The position numbers and the translations under genes were made by a program. From positions 361,033 through 425,032 of the forward strand of contig JAAEPF010000023.1 in assembly GCA_024222295.1 (NCBI GenBank): a stretch of DNA of 64,000 bases, in the 5' to 3' direction. Positions 51,365 to 60,730 of the stretch are shown one piece after another; the first letter of the stretch is position 1, and each line of letters begins with the position of its first letter. The notes under the pieces are model-generated. The model was given only the letters and a program-made list of their open reading frames with translations. It was not told the DNA's origin and ran no database searches. Origin of the DNA: Actinomycetes bacterium (GTDB taxonomy: Bacteria > Actinomycetota > Acidimicrobiia > Acidimicrobiales > Microtrichaceae).

Positions 51365-52897
51365 ATGACTGACTTCCTGACCGACTGGGGACTGATCCTC
51401 ATCACCTTCGTGCCGCTGGCCGGCGCGCTCTTGATGATGCTGGTCCCGAAGGAGGCGGAGGAGACCCACAAGACCATCGCGCTCGTGGCCTCGGGCGCAT
51501 CGTTGCTGCTCGGGATCCTCTTCCTGTTCGACTTCGACTACGACGCTGCGGGCTCGCTGCAGTACGTCGTGGACGCCGAGTGGATCCCGCTGATCAACAG
51601 CAGTTTCATCATCGGGATCGACGGCATCTCGCTGCCACTGATGGCCCTGACCGTGCTGGTGGTGCCGCTGGTCGTCATCTACAGCTGGAACCACATCCCG
51701 GCTCCAGGCAACCCGAAGGCGTTCCTGGCGCTGATCCTGTTGCTCGAGACCGGCATGATCGGAACCTTCGTCGCACAGGACCTGATCCTGTTCTTCGTGT
51801 TCTTCGAAGTCGTGCTGCTGCCGATGTACTTCATGATCGGCGTATGGGGCGGACCCGAACGCAAGTACGCCTCGATCAAGTTCTTCCTGTACACACTGTT
51901 CGGATCGGCGCTGATGATCGTCAGCTTCCTGGCGCTGTACTTCCTGTCGGCCGAGCAGACCTTCGACATGCGCGTACTCACCGACCTGGGTGGCATGGAC
52001 ATCGCCCGCACCACCCAGATCCTCATCTTCGGCGGCATGTTCATGGGCTTCGGCATCAAGGTGCCGATGTTCCCGTTCCACACCTGGCTGCCGGACGCGC
52101 ACACCCAGGCGCCCACGCAGGGTTCGGTGATCCTGGCTGCGGTGCTGCTGAAGCTCGGCACCTACGGCTTCGTTCGCATCGCCCTGCCGTTCCTGCCCGA
52201 GGGAGCCCAGTGGTGGGCACCCATCATCGGCGTGCTGGCCGTCATCGGCATCATCTACGGCGCCCTGGCATGCCTCGCCCAGACCGACATGAAGCGGCTG
52301 ATCGCCTTCTCCTCTGTGGCTCACATGGGCTTCGTGATGCTCGGCATCGCCACGCTGACCGACTTCGGCATCAACGCGGCGATCTTCGGCATGGTTGCGC
52401 ACGGCCTCATCACCGGCATGCTCTTCTTCATTGCCGGCTCTGTGAAGGAGCGCTACCACACCCTCGAGATCAAGCGGCTCGGTGGCCTGCTGGTGCAGGC
52501 ACCCCGCATGGGATGGATCGCCGGCTTCTGTGTGATGGCATCCCTCGGCCTGCCGGGCCTGGCCGGTTTCTGGGGTGAGTTCCCCGCCATCCTCGCCGCC
52601 TACCAGCCCGCTCCGATGCTCAACGAGGCGCTGTTTCGCACCCTGATGGTGATCGCGGCGCTCGGCACGGTGCTGGCGGCCGGCTACCTGCTCTGGTTGC
52701 TGCAGCGCACCGCCATGGGCACTCCCTCCGAGGAGTTCGCAGACGATCCGGAGATCACCGACGTGCAGCCCACCGAGTGGATCTCCTGGGCACCGCTTCT
52801 CGTGCTGATCGTGGTGCTGGGCTTCCTGCCGAGCCTCATATTCGACGTCACCAATCCGGCCGCGACGATCGTCGCCGCCGCAGCCACCGGAGGCTGA
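51365..52897 (+). CDS. nuoM: Complex I subunit M, copy 2
   Basis: A 510-residue antiporter-like subunit. FFEVVLLPMYFMIGVWGG, IKVPMFPFHTWLPDAHTQAP and MKRLIAFSSVAHMGFV are the conserved charged-helix motifs. ATG 51365 is 19 nt after nuoL, with CGGGAGACCAC upstream as a weak binding site. It is otherwise of normal length. Confidence 0.93.
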   Translation: MTDFLTDWGLILITFVPLAGALLMMLVPKEAEETHKTIALVASGASLLLGILFLFDFDYDAAGSLQYVVDAEWIPLINSSFIIGIDGISLPLMALTVLVVPLVVIYSWNHIPAPGNPKAFLALILLLETGMIGTFVAQDLILFFVFFEVVLLPMYFMIGVWGGPERKYASIKFFLYTLFGSALMIVSFLALYFLSAEQTFDMRVLTDLGGMDIARTTQILIFGGMFMGFGIKVPMFPFHTWLPDAHTQAPTQGSVILAAVLLKLGTYGFVRIALPFLPEGAQWWAPIIGVLAVIGIIYGALACLAQTDMKRLIAFSSVAHMGFVMLGIATLTDFGINAAIFGMVAHGLITGMLFFIAGSVKERYHTLEIKRLGGLLVQAPRMGWIAGFCVMASLGLPGLAGFWGEFPAILAAYQPAPMLNEALFRTLMVIAALGTVLAAGYLLWLLQRTAMGTPSEEFADDPEITDVQPTEWISWAPLLVLIVVLGFLPSLIFDVTNPAATIVAAAATGG

Positions 52898-52903
52898 TCC
52901 GAC

Positions 52904-54418
52904 GTGTTGGCCATGCTGCAGCAGACCGCCGAGGTCGCCTTCGACAAGCCGCACATGGACTACTACGCGCTCGCGCCCGAACTCATCCTGGTCGGCACGA
53001 TCATCGTGTTGGCACTGCTCGACTCGGTGAAGCTCGAGCGGGCCCGCCCGGCGATGCCTGCCATCGCAGGCCTCGGGTTCCTTGGTTCGCTGATTCCGCT
53101 GGCGCTGATGGCCGCCAGCGGCGACGGGCCCTGGGTGATGCTCGACGGTGGCTACGTGGTCGATTCGATGGCGCTCGTGCTCAAGGCGCTGTTCATCGTG
53201 TCGGCTTACATCGTGGTGCTGTTGTCCACGAACTACATGGCCGAGGGCGACTACTGGGAGTCGGAGTACTACCTGTTGCTGGTCTGCTCGGTGCTCGGCA
53301 TGACGGTGATGGCCTCGAGCCGTGACCTGATCGGCATCTTCGTGGCCCTCGAGCTGCTCTCCATCCCGGCCTACATGATGGCGGCGTGGCGCAAGGGAGA
53401 CGAGCGATCCAACGAGGCGGGCCTGAAGTACTACCTGATGGGCGTGTTCGCCTCCGCCATACTGCTCTACGGCCTGTCGCTGGCCTACGGCCTCGGCGGG
53501 AGCACGAACCTCACCGAGATCGGGGTGAAGCTCTTCGAGATGGGCGACGACGGTGTGCCCGTGGTGACGCTGGCGCTGTTGTTCGTGATCATCGGTTTCG
53601 GCTTCAAGGTCTCCGCGGTGCCGTTCCACGTGTGGGCGCCCGACACCTATGAAGGCGCGCCCACGCCGGTCACGGCATTTCTGGCGGTGGCTTCCAAGGC
53701 GGCCGGCTTCGTGGCCCTCATCCAGGTCACCTACTTCTCGTTCATCGTCCGCGACGACGTAATCCAGCCGGCATTCTTCGTGCTGGCCGTGGCATCGATG
53801 ACGGTCGGCAACCTGATCGCGCTGCGCCAGACCAACGTGATCCGCATGCTTGCATACTCGGGCATCGCGCAGGCCGGCTTCATGCTGGCCCCGTTCGCCG
53901 TGGCCGGGGCCAATCCGGAGCTCGCCCTGCAGGCAACCATCAACTACCTGGTGATCTACGCGGCCATGAACCTCGGCGCATTCGCAGTGATCATCGCCAT
54001 CACCCGCAAGACCCGCTCGGCGGAGATCAAGGACTTCGGCGGCCTGTTCCAGTACATGCCGGGGCTCACAGTGGCCCTCACGGTGTTCCTGGCATCCCTG
54101 ATCGGCATCCCGCCGCTCGGTGGCTGGTTCGCCAAGTTCGGCGTGTTCGCGGTGCTGGTCGATGCCGGCACCGGACTGGGCTGGACACTCGCGATCGTCA
54201 TGGCGATCAACACGGCCATCGCGGCCTACTACTACCTAAACGTGGCCAAGACGATGTGGTTCGACGACGTGCCCGAGGTCGACACCAGCCCGGTGCGTAC
54301 GCCAACACCCCTCGTGTTCGCGATGGGCGTCACGCTCGTGGCCACGCTGGTGTTCGGAATCCTCCCGCAGGTTCTCAACAACGTCACGACATTCCAGCTC
54401 GTAGCCGCCGGCAGCTGA
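52904..54418 (+). CDS. nuoN: Complex I subunit N, copy 2
   Basis: A 504-residue antiporter-like subunit. FVALELLSIPAYMMAAWRK, KVSAVPFHVWAPDTYEGAP and VIRMLAYSGIAQAGFML hold the key Glu and Lys residues. GTG 52904 is 6 nt after nuoM. The methyltransferase gene starts 12 nt after its stop, so both are very probably on one transcript. Confidence 0.93.
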   Translation: MLAMLQQTAEVAFDKPHMDYYALAPELILVGTIIVLALLDSVKLERARPAMPAIAGLGFLGSLIPLALMAASGDGPWVMLDGGYVVDSMALVLKALFIVSAYIVVLLSTNYMAEGDYWESEYYLLLVCSVLGMTVMASSRDLIGIFVALELLSIPAYMMAAWRKGDERSNEAGLKYYLMGVFASAILLYGLSLAYGLGGSTNLTEIGVKLFEMGDDGVPVVTLALLFVIIGFGFKVSAVPFHVWAPDTYEGAPTPVTAFLAVASKAAGFVALIQVTYFSFIVRDDVIQPAFFVLAVASMTVGNLIALRQTNVIRMLAYSGIAQAGFMLAPFAVAGANPELALQATINYLVIYAAMNLGAFAVIIAITRKTRSAEIKDFGGLFQYMPGLTVALTVFLASLIGIPPLGGWFAKFGVFAVLVDAGTGLGWTLAIVMAINTAIAAYYYLNVAKTMWFDDVPEVDTSPVRTPTPLVFAMGVTLVATLVFGILPQVLNNVTTFQLVAAGS

Positions 54419-54430
54419 CCGGCCTGCGCA

Positions 54431-55501
54431 GTGGAACTCCCCGCTGCCCTGTCCGAGGCGTTCGACCACCTGGGTCGACTGCGCTTTGACCAGTACATGG
54501 AGCTGGCGTTGTATGCGCCGGCGACGGGGTTCTTCGCGACCGACGGCTCCGCGGGCCGCCGCGGCGGTGACTTCATCACGAGCCCGGAGGTGGGGCCGCT
54601 GTTCGGAACGGTGATGGCCGCCAGGCTGGACCGGCTCTGGGACGACCTGGACCGACCGGACCCATTCACCGTCGTGGAGGCCGGAGCAGGTCGGGGTGCC
54701 CTGGCCATCTCGGTGAGCGCTGCCGATCCGGTGTGCTCGCCGGCGCTGCGATGGGTGATGGTGGAACGTTCCTCCACCCTCCGCTCCGCACAGGCGGACC
54801 ACCTCGACATCGCGGCGGGCGAGCCGAGTGGTGCGGGCCCACACTTCACGCAGTCGGCCGACTTCCCCGACACGCCGATCACCGGAGCAGTCGTTGCCAA
54901 CGAACTGCTCGACAACCTGCCGTTCCGGTTGGTGCAGCGCGACGCCGGCCGTTGGGTCGAGGTGTGTGTTGAGGCCGTTGACGGTCGGCTCGCGGAAGCT
55001 CCCGTCGAGCTCTCGACCTCCGAGGGCGCCGAGCTGGACAGGCTCGTTCCCGATGCTCCCGACGGCACCCGGGTGCCGTGGCAGACGAACGCCACCGCGT
55101 GGGTGCAGCGCGCCACCGACCTCGTGGAGTCCGGTTCGGTGGTGGTGTTCGACTACTGCCGGTCGACCTCCGAGATGGCAGACCGGGCCCAGCCGGAGTG
55201 GCTGCGCACCTACCGCGGCCACGAGCGTGGGGGCGACCCGTTCGATGCTCCCGCAACGCGCGACATCACGGTGGACGTGGCCCTCGACCAGCTCCCGCCG
55301 CCATCGCTGGTGCAGTCGCAGGCGGACTGGCTGGCTGCCAACGGGATCGACCAGCTCGTGCAGGTTGCGCGCGACGAGTGGGATGACCGTGCCGGCATCG
55401 GCGATCTCGAGGCGATCCGTGCACGCAGCGTGATCGTAGAAGCCGAAGCCCTGTGTGACCCGAACGGCCTCGGCGGGTTCACAGCTCTCGAGTGGCGGTG
55501 A
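54431..55501 (+). CDS. MidA/NDUFAF7-family SAM-dependent methyltransferase
   Basis: A 356-residue class I methyltransferase. RFDQYMELALYAPATGFFAT and GGDFITSPEVGPLFG are the family signature of MidA/NDUFAF7 (formerly DUF185). VVEAGAGRGALA is the SAM-binding motif I, VMVERSSTLRSAQ motif II, and VANELLDNLPFRLV the following conserved block. Human NDUFAF7 symmetrically dimethylates Arg85 of NDUFS2, the NuoD homologue, and is needed for complex I assembly. Here the gene directly follows the second nuo operon, whose NuoD has that Arg. Methylation of NuoD2 is a strong inference, not shown by sequence alone. Confidence 0.88.
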   Translation: MELPAALSEAFDHLGRLRFDQYMELALYAPATGFFATDGSAGRRGGDFITSPEVGPLFGTVMAARLDRLWDDLDRPDPFTVVEAGAGRGALAISVSAADPVCSPALRWVMVERSSTLRSAQADHLDIAAGEPSGAGPHFTQSADFPDTPITGAVVANELLDNLPFRLVQRDAGRWVEVCVEAVDGRLAEAPVELSTSEGAELDRLVPDAPDGTRVPWQTNATAWVQRATDLVESGSVVVFDYCRSTSEMADRAQPEWLRTYRGHERGGDPFDAPATRDITVDVALDQLPPPSLVQSQADWLAANGIDQLVQVARDEWDDRAGIGDLEAIRARSVIVEAEALCDPNGLGGFTALEWR

Positions 55502-55565
55502 TCGGATCGCAGGGGTTGTTCGTACCGCTACAGTCCGTGCGGGTACAACCGAAGGGGGACCGGCC

Positions 55566-57581
55566 ATGGCCGACAAGGACTCGCCCACGATCGAGGACAT
55601 CTACACCGAGGAGCGGACGTTCCCGCCACCAGCGGAGTTCGCCGCACGCGCCAACTACAACGACCCGGCGGTCTACGACCTGGCAGACGCAGACTTCGAG
55701 GGATTCTGGGCGGACAACGCGCGCGACCTGATCGACTGGGCCGAGCCGTTCCACACCACCCTCGAGTGGGACCTGCCGTTCGCCAAGTGGTTCGTGGGCG
55801 GCAAGCTCAACGTCACCCACAACTGCCTCGACCGCCACGTCGAGGCCGGACGCGGCGACAAGGTGGCCTTCCACTTCGAAGGCGAGCCGGGAGACACCCG
55901 CACCATCACCTACTCCGATCTGCTCGATGACGTGATGGCCTTCGCCCTGGCCCTGCGGCGCCTCGGCATAGAGCAGGGCGACCGGGTGTGCATCTACATG
56001 CCCATGATCCCGGAGACGGTCGTCGCCATGCTCGCCTGTGCCCGTCTCGGCGCCGCGCACAGCGTGGTGTTCGGCGGCTTCAGCCCCGACTCGCTCATCG
56101 ACCGCATCAACGACGCCGCGGCCACCGTGGTCGTCACCGCCGACGGCAGCTACCGCCGCGGCGAGCCGTTCTGGCTGAAGCCCAACGTCGATGCCGCGCT
56201 GTCCAAGTGCCCCACGGTGCGTTCGGTTGTGGTTGCCGACCGCTGCGGCGGTGAGGGCATCGAGATGGAGGCCGGTCGCGACCACTGGTGGGACGACGCC
56301 GTCGAGGAGGCGCGCTCGGAGCTCGGCACCCATTGCCCGGCCGAGCCGTTCGACTCCGAGCAGCTGCTCTACCTGCTCTACACCTCGGGCACCACTGCCA
56401 AGCCCAAGGGCATCATGCACACCAGCGGTGGCTACCTCACCCACGTGGCCTGGACCCACAAGGCCGTATTCGACCTGAAGGCGGACGAAGACGTGTACTG
56501 GTGCGCCGCGGACGTCGGCTGGGTCACCGGTCACAGCTACATCGTCTACGGGCCGCTGTGCAACGGGGCCACCTCGGTGATCTACGAGGGCACACCCGAC
56601 ACACCCCGCGAGCAGCATCGCGAGGGCGACCCTTCCACCTGGCCCAAGGACCGGCTGTGGAGCATCGTCGAGCGCTACGGGGTCACCCAGCTCTACACCG
56701 CACCCACCGCGATCCGCACCTTCATGAAGTGGGGTGAGCAGGAACCGCAGCGCCGCGACCTCTCCAGCCTGCGGGTGCTCGGCACGGTGGGGGAGCCGAT
56801 CAACCCCGAGGCATGGATGTGGTACCACGAGCACATCGGAGGCGGTCGCTGTCCGATCGTCGACACGTGGTGGCAGACCGAGACGGGCGGGCACATGCTC
56901 ACGCCGCTGCCGGGCATCACCACCACCAAGCCGGGCTCGGCATGCTCCGCCATTCCGGGGGTGGGCGCCGAAGTCGTGGACTCCGAGGGCAACAAGGTCG
57001 AAGAGGGCGGCGGCTACCTCACACTCACCCGTCCCTGGCCGGGCATGTTGCGGGGCATCTGGGGTGACCCGGAGCGCTACAAGGAGACCTACTGGTCGGA
57101 GTACCCGGGCCGCTACTTCGCGGGCGACGGCGCCAAGGTCGACAGCGATGGCTACATCTGGGTTCTGGGCCGCGTCGATGACGTGATGAACATCTCCGGG
57201 CACCGCATCTCGACCGCCGAGGTCGAGTCGGCCCTCGTGGACCATCCTGCGGTGGCCGAGGCTGCGGTGGTCGGTGCGACTGACGACACGACCGGCCAGG
57301 CAGTGGTGGGTTACGTGATCCTGCGAAGTGGATTCGAGGGTTCCGATGCACTGCGCGAGGAGATCCGGCTGCACGTGGGCGACAAGCTCGGCGCCATCAC
57401 CAAGCCGCGGGCCGTGATCATCGTGCCTGACCTGCCCAAGACCCGATCCGGAAAGATCATGCGACGCCTGCTGCGCGACGTGGTGGAAGGCCGCAGGCTG
57501 GGTGACACCACCACCCTTGCCGACTCGACGGTCGTGGAAGCGATCCGCGAGCGTGCCTCAGAGGGAACCGACGAGGACTGA
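55566..57581 (+). CDS. acs: Acetyl-CoA synthetase
   Basis: A 671-residue AMP-forming acetate:CoA ligase. WFVGGKLNVTHNCLDRH, YTSGTTAKPKGIMHTSGGY (ATP loop), WWQTETGGHML and DVMNISGHRISTAEVE are diagnostic. The acetylatable catalytic lysine lies in PKTRSGKIMRRLLRD, a known target of reversible acetylation. ATG 55566 follows GAAGGGGG; TACAGT at 55529-55534 may be a -10 element. It is 64 bp after the methyltransferase and probably has its own promoter. Confidence 0.94.
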   Translation: MADKDSPTIEDIYTEERTFPPPAEFAARANYNDPAVYDLADADFEGFWADNARDLIDWAEPFHTTLEWDLPFAKWFVGGKLNVTHNCLDRHVEAGRGDKVAFHFEGEPGDTRTITYSDLLDDVMAFALALRRLGIEQGDRVCIYMPMIPETVVAMLACARLGAAHSVVFGGFSPDSLIDRINDAAATVVVTADGSYRRGEPFWLKPNVDAALSKCPTVRSVVVADRCGGEGIEMEAGRDHWWDDAVEEARSELGTHCPAEPFDSEQLLYLLYTSGTTAKPKGIMHTSGGYLTHVAWTHKAVFDLKADEDVYWCAADVGWVTGHSYIVYGPLCNGATSVIYEGTPDTPREQHREGDPSTWPKDRLWSIVERYGVTQLYTAPTAIRTFMKWGEQEPQRRDLSSLRVLGTVGEPINPEAWMWYHEHIGGGRCPIVDTWWQTETGGHMLTPLPGITTTKPGSACSAIPGVGAEVVDSEGNKVEEGGGYLTLTRPWPGMLRGIWGDPERYKETYWSEYPGRYFAGDGAKVDSDGYIWVLGRVDDVMNISGHRISTAEVESALVDHPAVAEAAVVGATDDTTGQAVVGYVILRSGFEGSDALREEIRLHVGDKLGAITKPRAVIIVPDLPKTRSGKIMRRLLRDVVEGRRLGDTTTLADSTVVEAIRERASEGTDED

Positions 57582-57589
57582 GCGCTGCG

Positions 57590-59167
57590 GTGCACTGGCT
57601 CTGGTGGGTCCTCATCGCGCTGGGCGTCGCCTTTGTGGCGATGGTGGTGTTCGACCGCCTTCAGACCCACAAGGCCATCCTGCGCAACTACCCGGTGCTC
57701 GGGCACTTCCGCTACTGGCTGGAAGGTGTGGGGCCGGAACTGCGCCAGTACATAGTCACCTCCAACAACGAGGAACGCCCTTTCAGTCGTGACGAGAGGC
57801 GCTGGATCTACTCCTCCGCGAAGGGCCAGGACAACACGTTCGGCTTTGGCTCGGACGCCCAGATGGAGCGCACCCCCGGATACCTGATCGCGCGGCAACG
57901 CACGTTCCCGTTGGAACCGCTGCCGGGCGAACCGGCCGGCCCGGACGAGGACTTCACGGTCCCGTGCGCCAAGGTGTGGGGGGCAGGCCACAACCGCGCG
58001 AAGGCGTTCAGGCCCGACTCCATCGTCTACGTGTCCGCGATGTCCTATGGGGCCCTGTCCGGACGGGCAATCGAGGCCCTCAACGCCGGAGCAGCGGCGG
58101 CACACTGTCTGCACAACACCGGCGAGGGCGGTATCTCTCCGCACCACCTGCAGGGCGGCGACCTCATCTTCCAGGTGGGTACCGCGTACTTCGGCTGTCG
58201 CGACGGCTCCGGGGCGTTCTCGTTGCCGAAGCTTCTCGAGTCCATCGACGAATCACCGGTACGGGCAATCGAGATCAAGCTCTCCCAGGGTGCCAAGCCG
58301 GGGCTGGGAGGGATGCTGCCCGGCGCCAAGGTGACCCCGGACATCGCGGCCATCCGCGGGATCCCGGTGGGAGAGACGTGCAAGTCACCGAGTGGCCACA
58401 CGGCGTTTCGCGACGTGGACTCGATGATCGAGTTCATCGAGCAAGTGGCCGACGCGACCGGACTGCCGGTGGGCATCAAGTCGGCCGTCGGTGAGCTCGG
58501 GTTCTGGTCGGACCTCGCCGGCAGGATGCGCCGGACCGGCGGTGGGCCCGACTTCATCGCCATCGACGGTGGGGAGGGCGGCACCGGGGCTGCGCCGCTG
58601 GTCTTCAGTGACCACGTGGCGATGCCGTTCCTGCGTGGGTTCCCGGAGGTGTTCAGCCGGTTCGCAGTAGAGGGAAACGCCTCCGACATCGTGTTCGTGG
58701 GCGCTGGTCGCCTCGGCCTGCCGCACCGGGCGCTCGCCGCGATGGCGCTCGGGTGCGACATGCTCGCCGTGGCTCGCGAGTCGATGCTCGCGGTCGGATG
58801 CATCCAGGCCCAGCGCTGTCACTCCGGGAACTGCCCGACGGGCGTTGCCACACAGAGCTCGCGCCTGGAGCGAGGCCTGGTGCCCTCTGACAAGGCCCCC
58901 CGCTCGGCCCGCTACCTGGCGACGCTTCGCCACGAGCTGTTGCGCCTCTCGCGGGCGTGTGGCGAGCCGCACCCGGGGTGGGTAGGCGCAGACCAGGTGG
59001 AGGTGCTGCAGGACGCACGCAGCTCGGTGTCGCTCGGCGAGCTTGCCGGCTACCGCGATGCCTCCTGGGGCAAGCCAAGCCAGGCCGACAGGGTGTCCCT
59101 CGCCCACGATTGGGCCCCGATGGCCTCGATGGTGGCCGACCGCGCCGACGATCCGTCGGCGCGCTGA
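57590..59167 (+). CDS. FMN-binding glutamate-synthase-like protein with N-terminal membrane helix
   Basis: A 525-residue protein. Residues 3-22 form a membrane helix (LWWVLIALGVAFVAMVVF). The rest is the FMN/Fe-S synthase domain of ferredoxin- and NADPH-GOGAT: MSYGALSGRAIEALNAGAA, HNTGEGGISPHH, IKLSQGAKPGLGGMLPG, and FIAIDGGEGGTGAAP. CIQAQRCHSGNCPTGVATQ holds the three cysteines of the [3Fe-4S] cluster. It lacks the glutaminase domain, so it cannot be a complete GltB. GTG 57590 lies 8 nt after acs. Its reaction is unknown; a quinone- or ferredoxin-linked flavoenzyme is possible. Confidence 0.8.
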   Translation: MHWLWWVLIALGVAFVAMVVFDRLQTHKAILRNYPVLGHFRYWLEGVGPELRQYIVTSNNEERPFSRDERRWIYSSAKGQDNTFGFGSDAQMERTPGYLIARQRTFPLEPLPGEPAGPDEDFTVPCAKVWGAGHNRAKAFRPDSIVYVSAMSYGALSGRAIEALNAGAAAAHCLHNTGEGGISPHHLQGGDLIFQVGTAYFGCRDGSGAFSLPKLLESIDESPVRAIEIKLSQGAKPGLGGMLPGAKVTPDIAAIRGIPVGETCKSPSGHTAFRDVDSMIEFIEQVADATGLPVGIKSAVGELGFWSDLAGRMRRTGGGPDFIAIDGGEGGTGAAPLVFSDHVAMPFLRGFPEVFSRFAVEGNASDIVFVGAGRLGLPHRALAAMALGCDMLAVARESMLAVGCIQAQRCHSGNCPTGVATQSSRLERGLVPSDKAPRSARYLATLRHELLRLSRACGEPHPGWVGADQVEVLQDARSSVSLGELAGYRDASWGKPSQADRVSLAHDWAPMASMVADRADDPSAR

Positions 59168-59217
59168 CCGACCCGGCCGGCGCCGGTGCCGACTGCGGTG
59201 GCTGCAGCGGACGCCGG

Positions 59218-59223
59218 TATCCT
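59218..59223 (+). promoter_or_regulatory. -10-like box for leaderless HAD gene
   Basis: TATCCT is followed by exactly 6 nt and GTG 59230. Confidence 0.55.
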
Positions 59224-59229
59224 TGGCCG

Positions 59230-59742
59230 GTGCCGAGTTGGGACCACACATTCGAGAACTGGCTGTGGCGCGAAGATGCAATCGAGCCCGTGGCCGAGGA
59301 GCCCCACCCGACGGTGGTGTTCGACATCGACGGGGTGCTGTCTGATGCGAGCACACGGCAGCATTTCATCGAGTACCCACGGCGCGACTGGGAGGCCTTC
59401 TTCCACGCATGTGGCGACGACGAGCTGATCGACGAGGTCGGCCGGATGCTCGAGGTGATCGATGCCTCGTACCGGATCGTCCTGCTCACCGCGCGGCCCA
59501 TAAGGGTGCAGCCACAGACGCTTGCCTGGCTCGATCGATACGGGCTGCGCTGGGACCTGCTGATCATGCGTGACTTCGGTGACTACTCCGCCGCACGCAC
59601 CTTCAAGCTGCGCACGGTGCACGAACTGCGCTCGCGGGCCTTCGACCTGCGGCTCGCCTTCGAGGACGACCCGCGCAACGTGGACATGTTCCACTCCCAG
59701 GGTGTGCCGTGCGTGTACATCCACTCCGGCTACTACGAGTAG
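59230..59742 (+). CDS. HAD-superfamily phosphatase-like protein
   Basis: A 170-residue protein. The N-terminal Trp/Glu-rich leader (VPSWDHTFENWLWRE) precedes motif I VVFDIDGVLSDAS (Asp32 and Asp34), motif II RIVLLTARPIRV and a C-terminal AFEDDPRNVDMFHSQGVP, the acidic motif IV. There is no large cap domain, as in C0-type HAD enzymes such as nucleotidases or polynucleotide 3'-phosphatases. The substrate is unknown. GTG 59230 is fixed by the -10 spacing; an upstream in-frame extension would overlap the previous gene. Confidence 0.75.
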   Translation: MPSWDHTFENWLWREDAIEPVAEEPHPTVVFDIDGVLSDASTRQHFIEYPRRDWEAFFHACGDDELIDEVGRMLEVIDASYRIVLLTARPIRVQPQTLAWLDRYGLRWDLLIMRDFGDYSAARTFKLRTVHELRSRAFDLRLAFEDDPRNVDMFHSQGVPCVYIHSGYYE

Positions 59743-59887
59743 GTGCGGTCGGGCCGTGGGTTGCCGGGTGGTTCCGCAACCGCGTCCTGAGCCTGGGCAC
59801 AGAGCCACGCGCCGACTGAAGTGGGCCGAGGGGTTGGCGCCGTACCATCATGTCTGCGGCCCCGATGACACCGACCGGGAGGCGGGC

Positions 59888-60730
59888 TTGCGCAACAACC
59901 TCAAGACAGCGGTGCTGCTCGCAGGCCTCGGTGCGCTCTGCATGTTCATCGGCTCCTTCTGGGGTCGCACGGGAGTGGTCATAGGGCTGTTCATCGGCCT
60001 GGCCATGACCATGGGCTCGTACTGGTTCTCGGACAAGCTGGCGATCCGCTCCGCCAAGGCCATCGAGGTCACCGAGACCCAGATGCCGCAGTACCACGCG
60101 ATCGTGGCCGAGCTGGCCCAACGTGCATCGATTCCGAAGCCGAAGCTGTACGTGTCGCCCCAGCCGCAACCCAACGCCTTCGCCACCGGTCGCAACCCGC
60201 AGAACGCGGCGGTGTGCGTGACCGAAGGACTGCTTCAGACGCTGTCGTGGGAAGAGATCCAGGGAGTCCTCGCCCACGAGCTCGCGCACGTCCGCAACCG
60301 CGACATCTTGATCGGTTCGGTGGCGGCAGCAGTGGCGATGGGGATCACGTTCGTGGCCTCGATGGCACGTTGGGCGCTCATATTCGGCGGCGGCAGCAAC
60401 GGCAACAGCCGCGACAACCCGTTCGCCGGGTTGCTGATGCTGATCCTGGCGCCGATAGCAGCCGCGATGATCCAGATGGCGATCAGCCGCAGCCGGGAGT
60501 TCGAGGCCGACGCATCCGCAGCCCGACTTCTGGGCACCGGGGAGCCTCTGGCGCGGGCACTCGAGCGCCTGGACGACGGTGCGGCCCGGATACCCTCCCA
60601 GGTGAATCCGGCAGAGGCGTCCAACTACATCGTCAACCCGCTGCGTGGCCGGCAGGTAACGAAGCTGTTCTCAACCCACCCGCCGGTCGAGGACCGAATC
60701 GTGAGGTTGCGCACCAACGCGTGGGCGTGA
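59888..60730 (+). CDS. htpX: Protease HtpX homologue
   Basis: A 280-residue zinc membrane metalloprotease (M48) in quality control of membrane proteins. Two N-terminal helices (about 5-45), the active-site HELAHVRNRD, a following hydrophobic pair of helices, and SRSREFEADASAARL, whose Glu is the third zinc ligand. STHPPVEDRIVRLR is the standard C-terminus. TTG 59888 is supported by GGGAGG (59877-59882) 5 nt upstream. The 145 bp before it hold no gene. Confidence 0.92.
   Translation: MRNNLKTAVLLAGLGALCMFIGSFWGRTGVVIGLFIGLAMTMGSYWFSDKLAIRSAKAIEVTETQMPQYHAIVAELAQRASIPKPKLYVSPQPQPNAFATGRNPQNAAVCVTEGLLQTLSWEEIQGVLAHELAHVRNRDILIGSVAAAVAMGITFVASMARWALIFGGGSNGNSRDNPFAGLLMLILAPIAAAMIQMAISRSREFEADASAARLLGTGEPLARALERLDDGAARIPSQVNPAEASNYIVNPLRGRQVTKLFSTHPPVEDRIVRLRTNAWA

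Noticed and set aside
51206..53629. An 807-codon minus-strand open frame opposite nuoM2 and nuoN2
   Set aside because: Same cause: a shadow of two genuine membrane-protein genes, with low-complexity charged translation.
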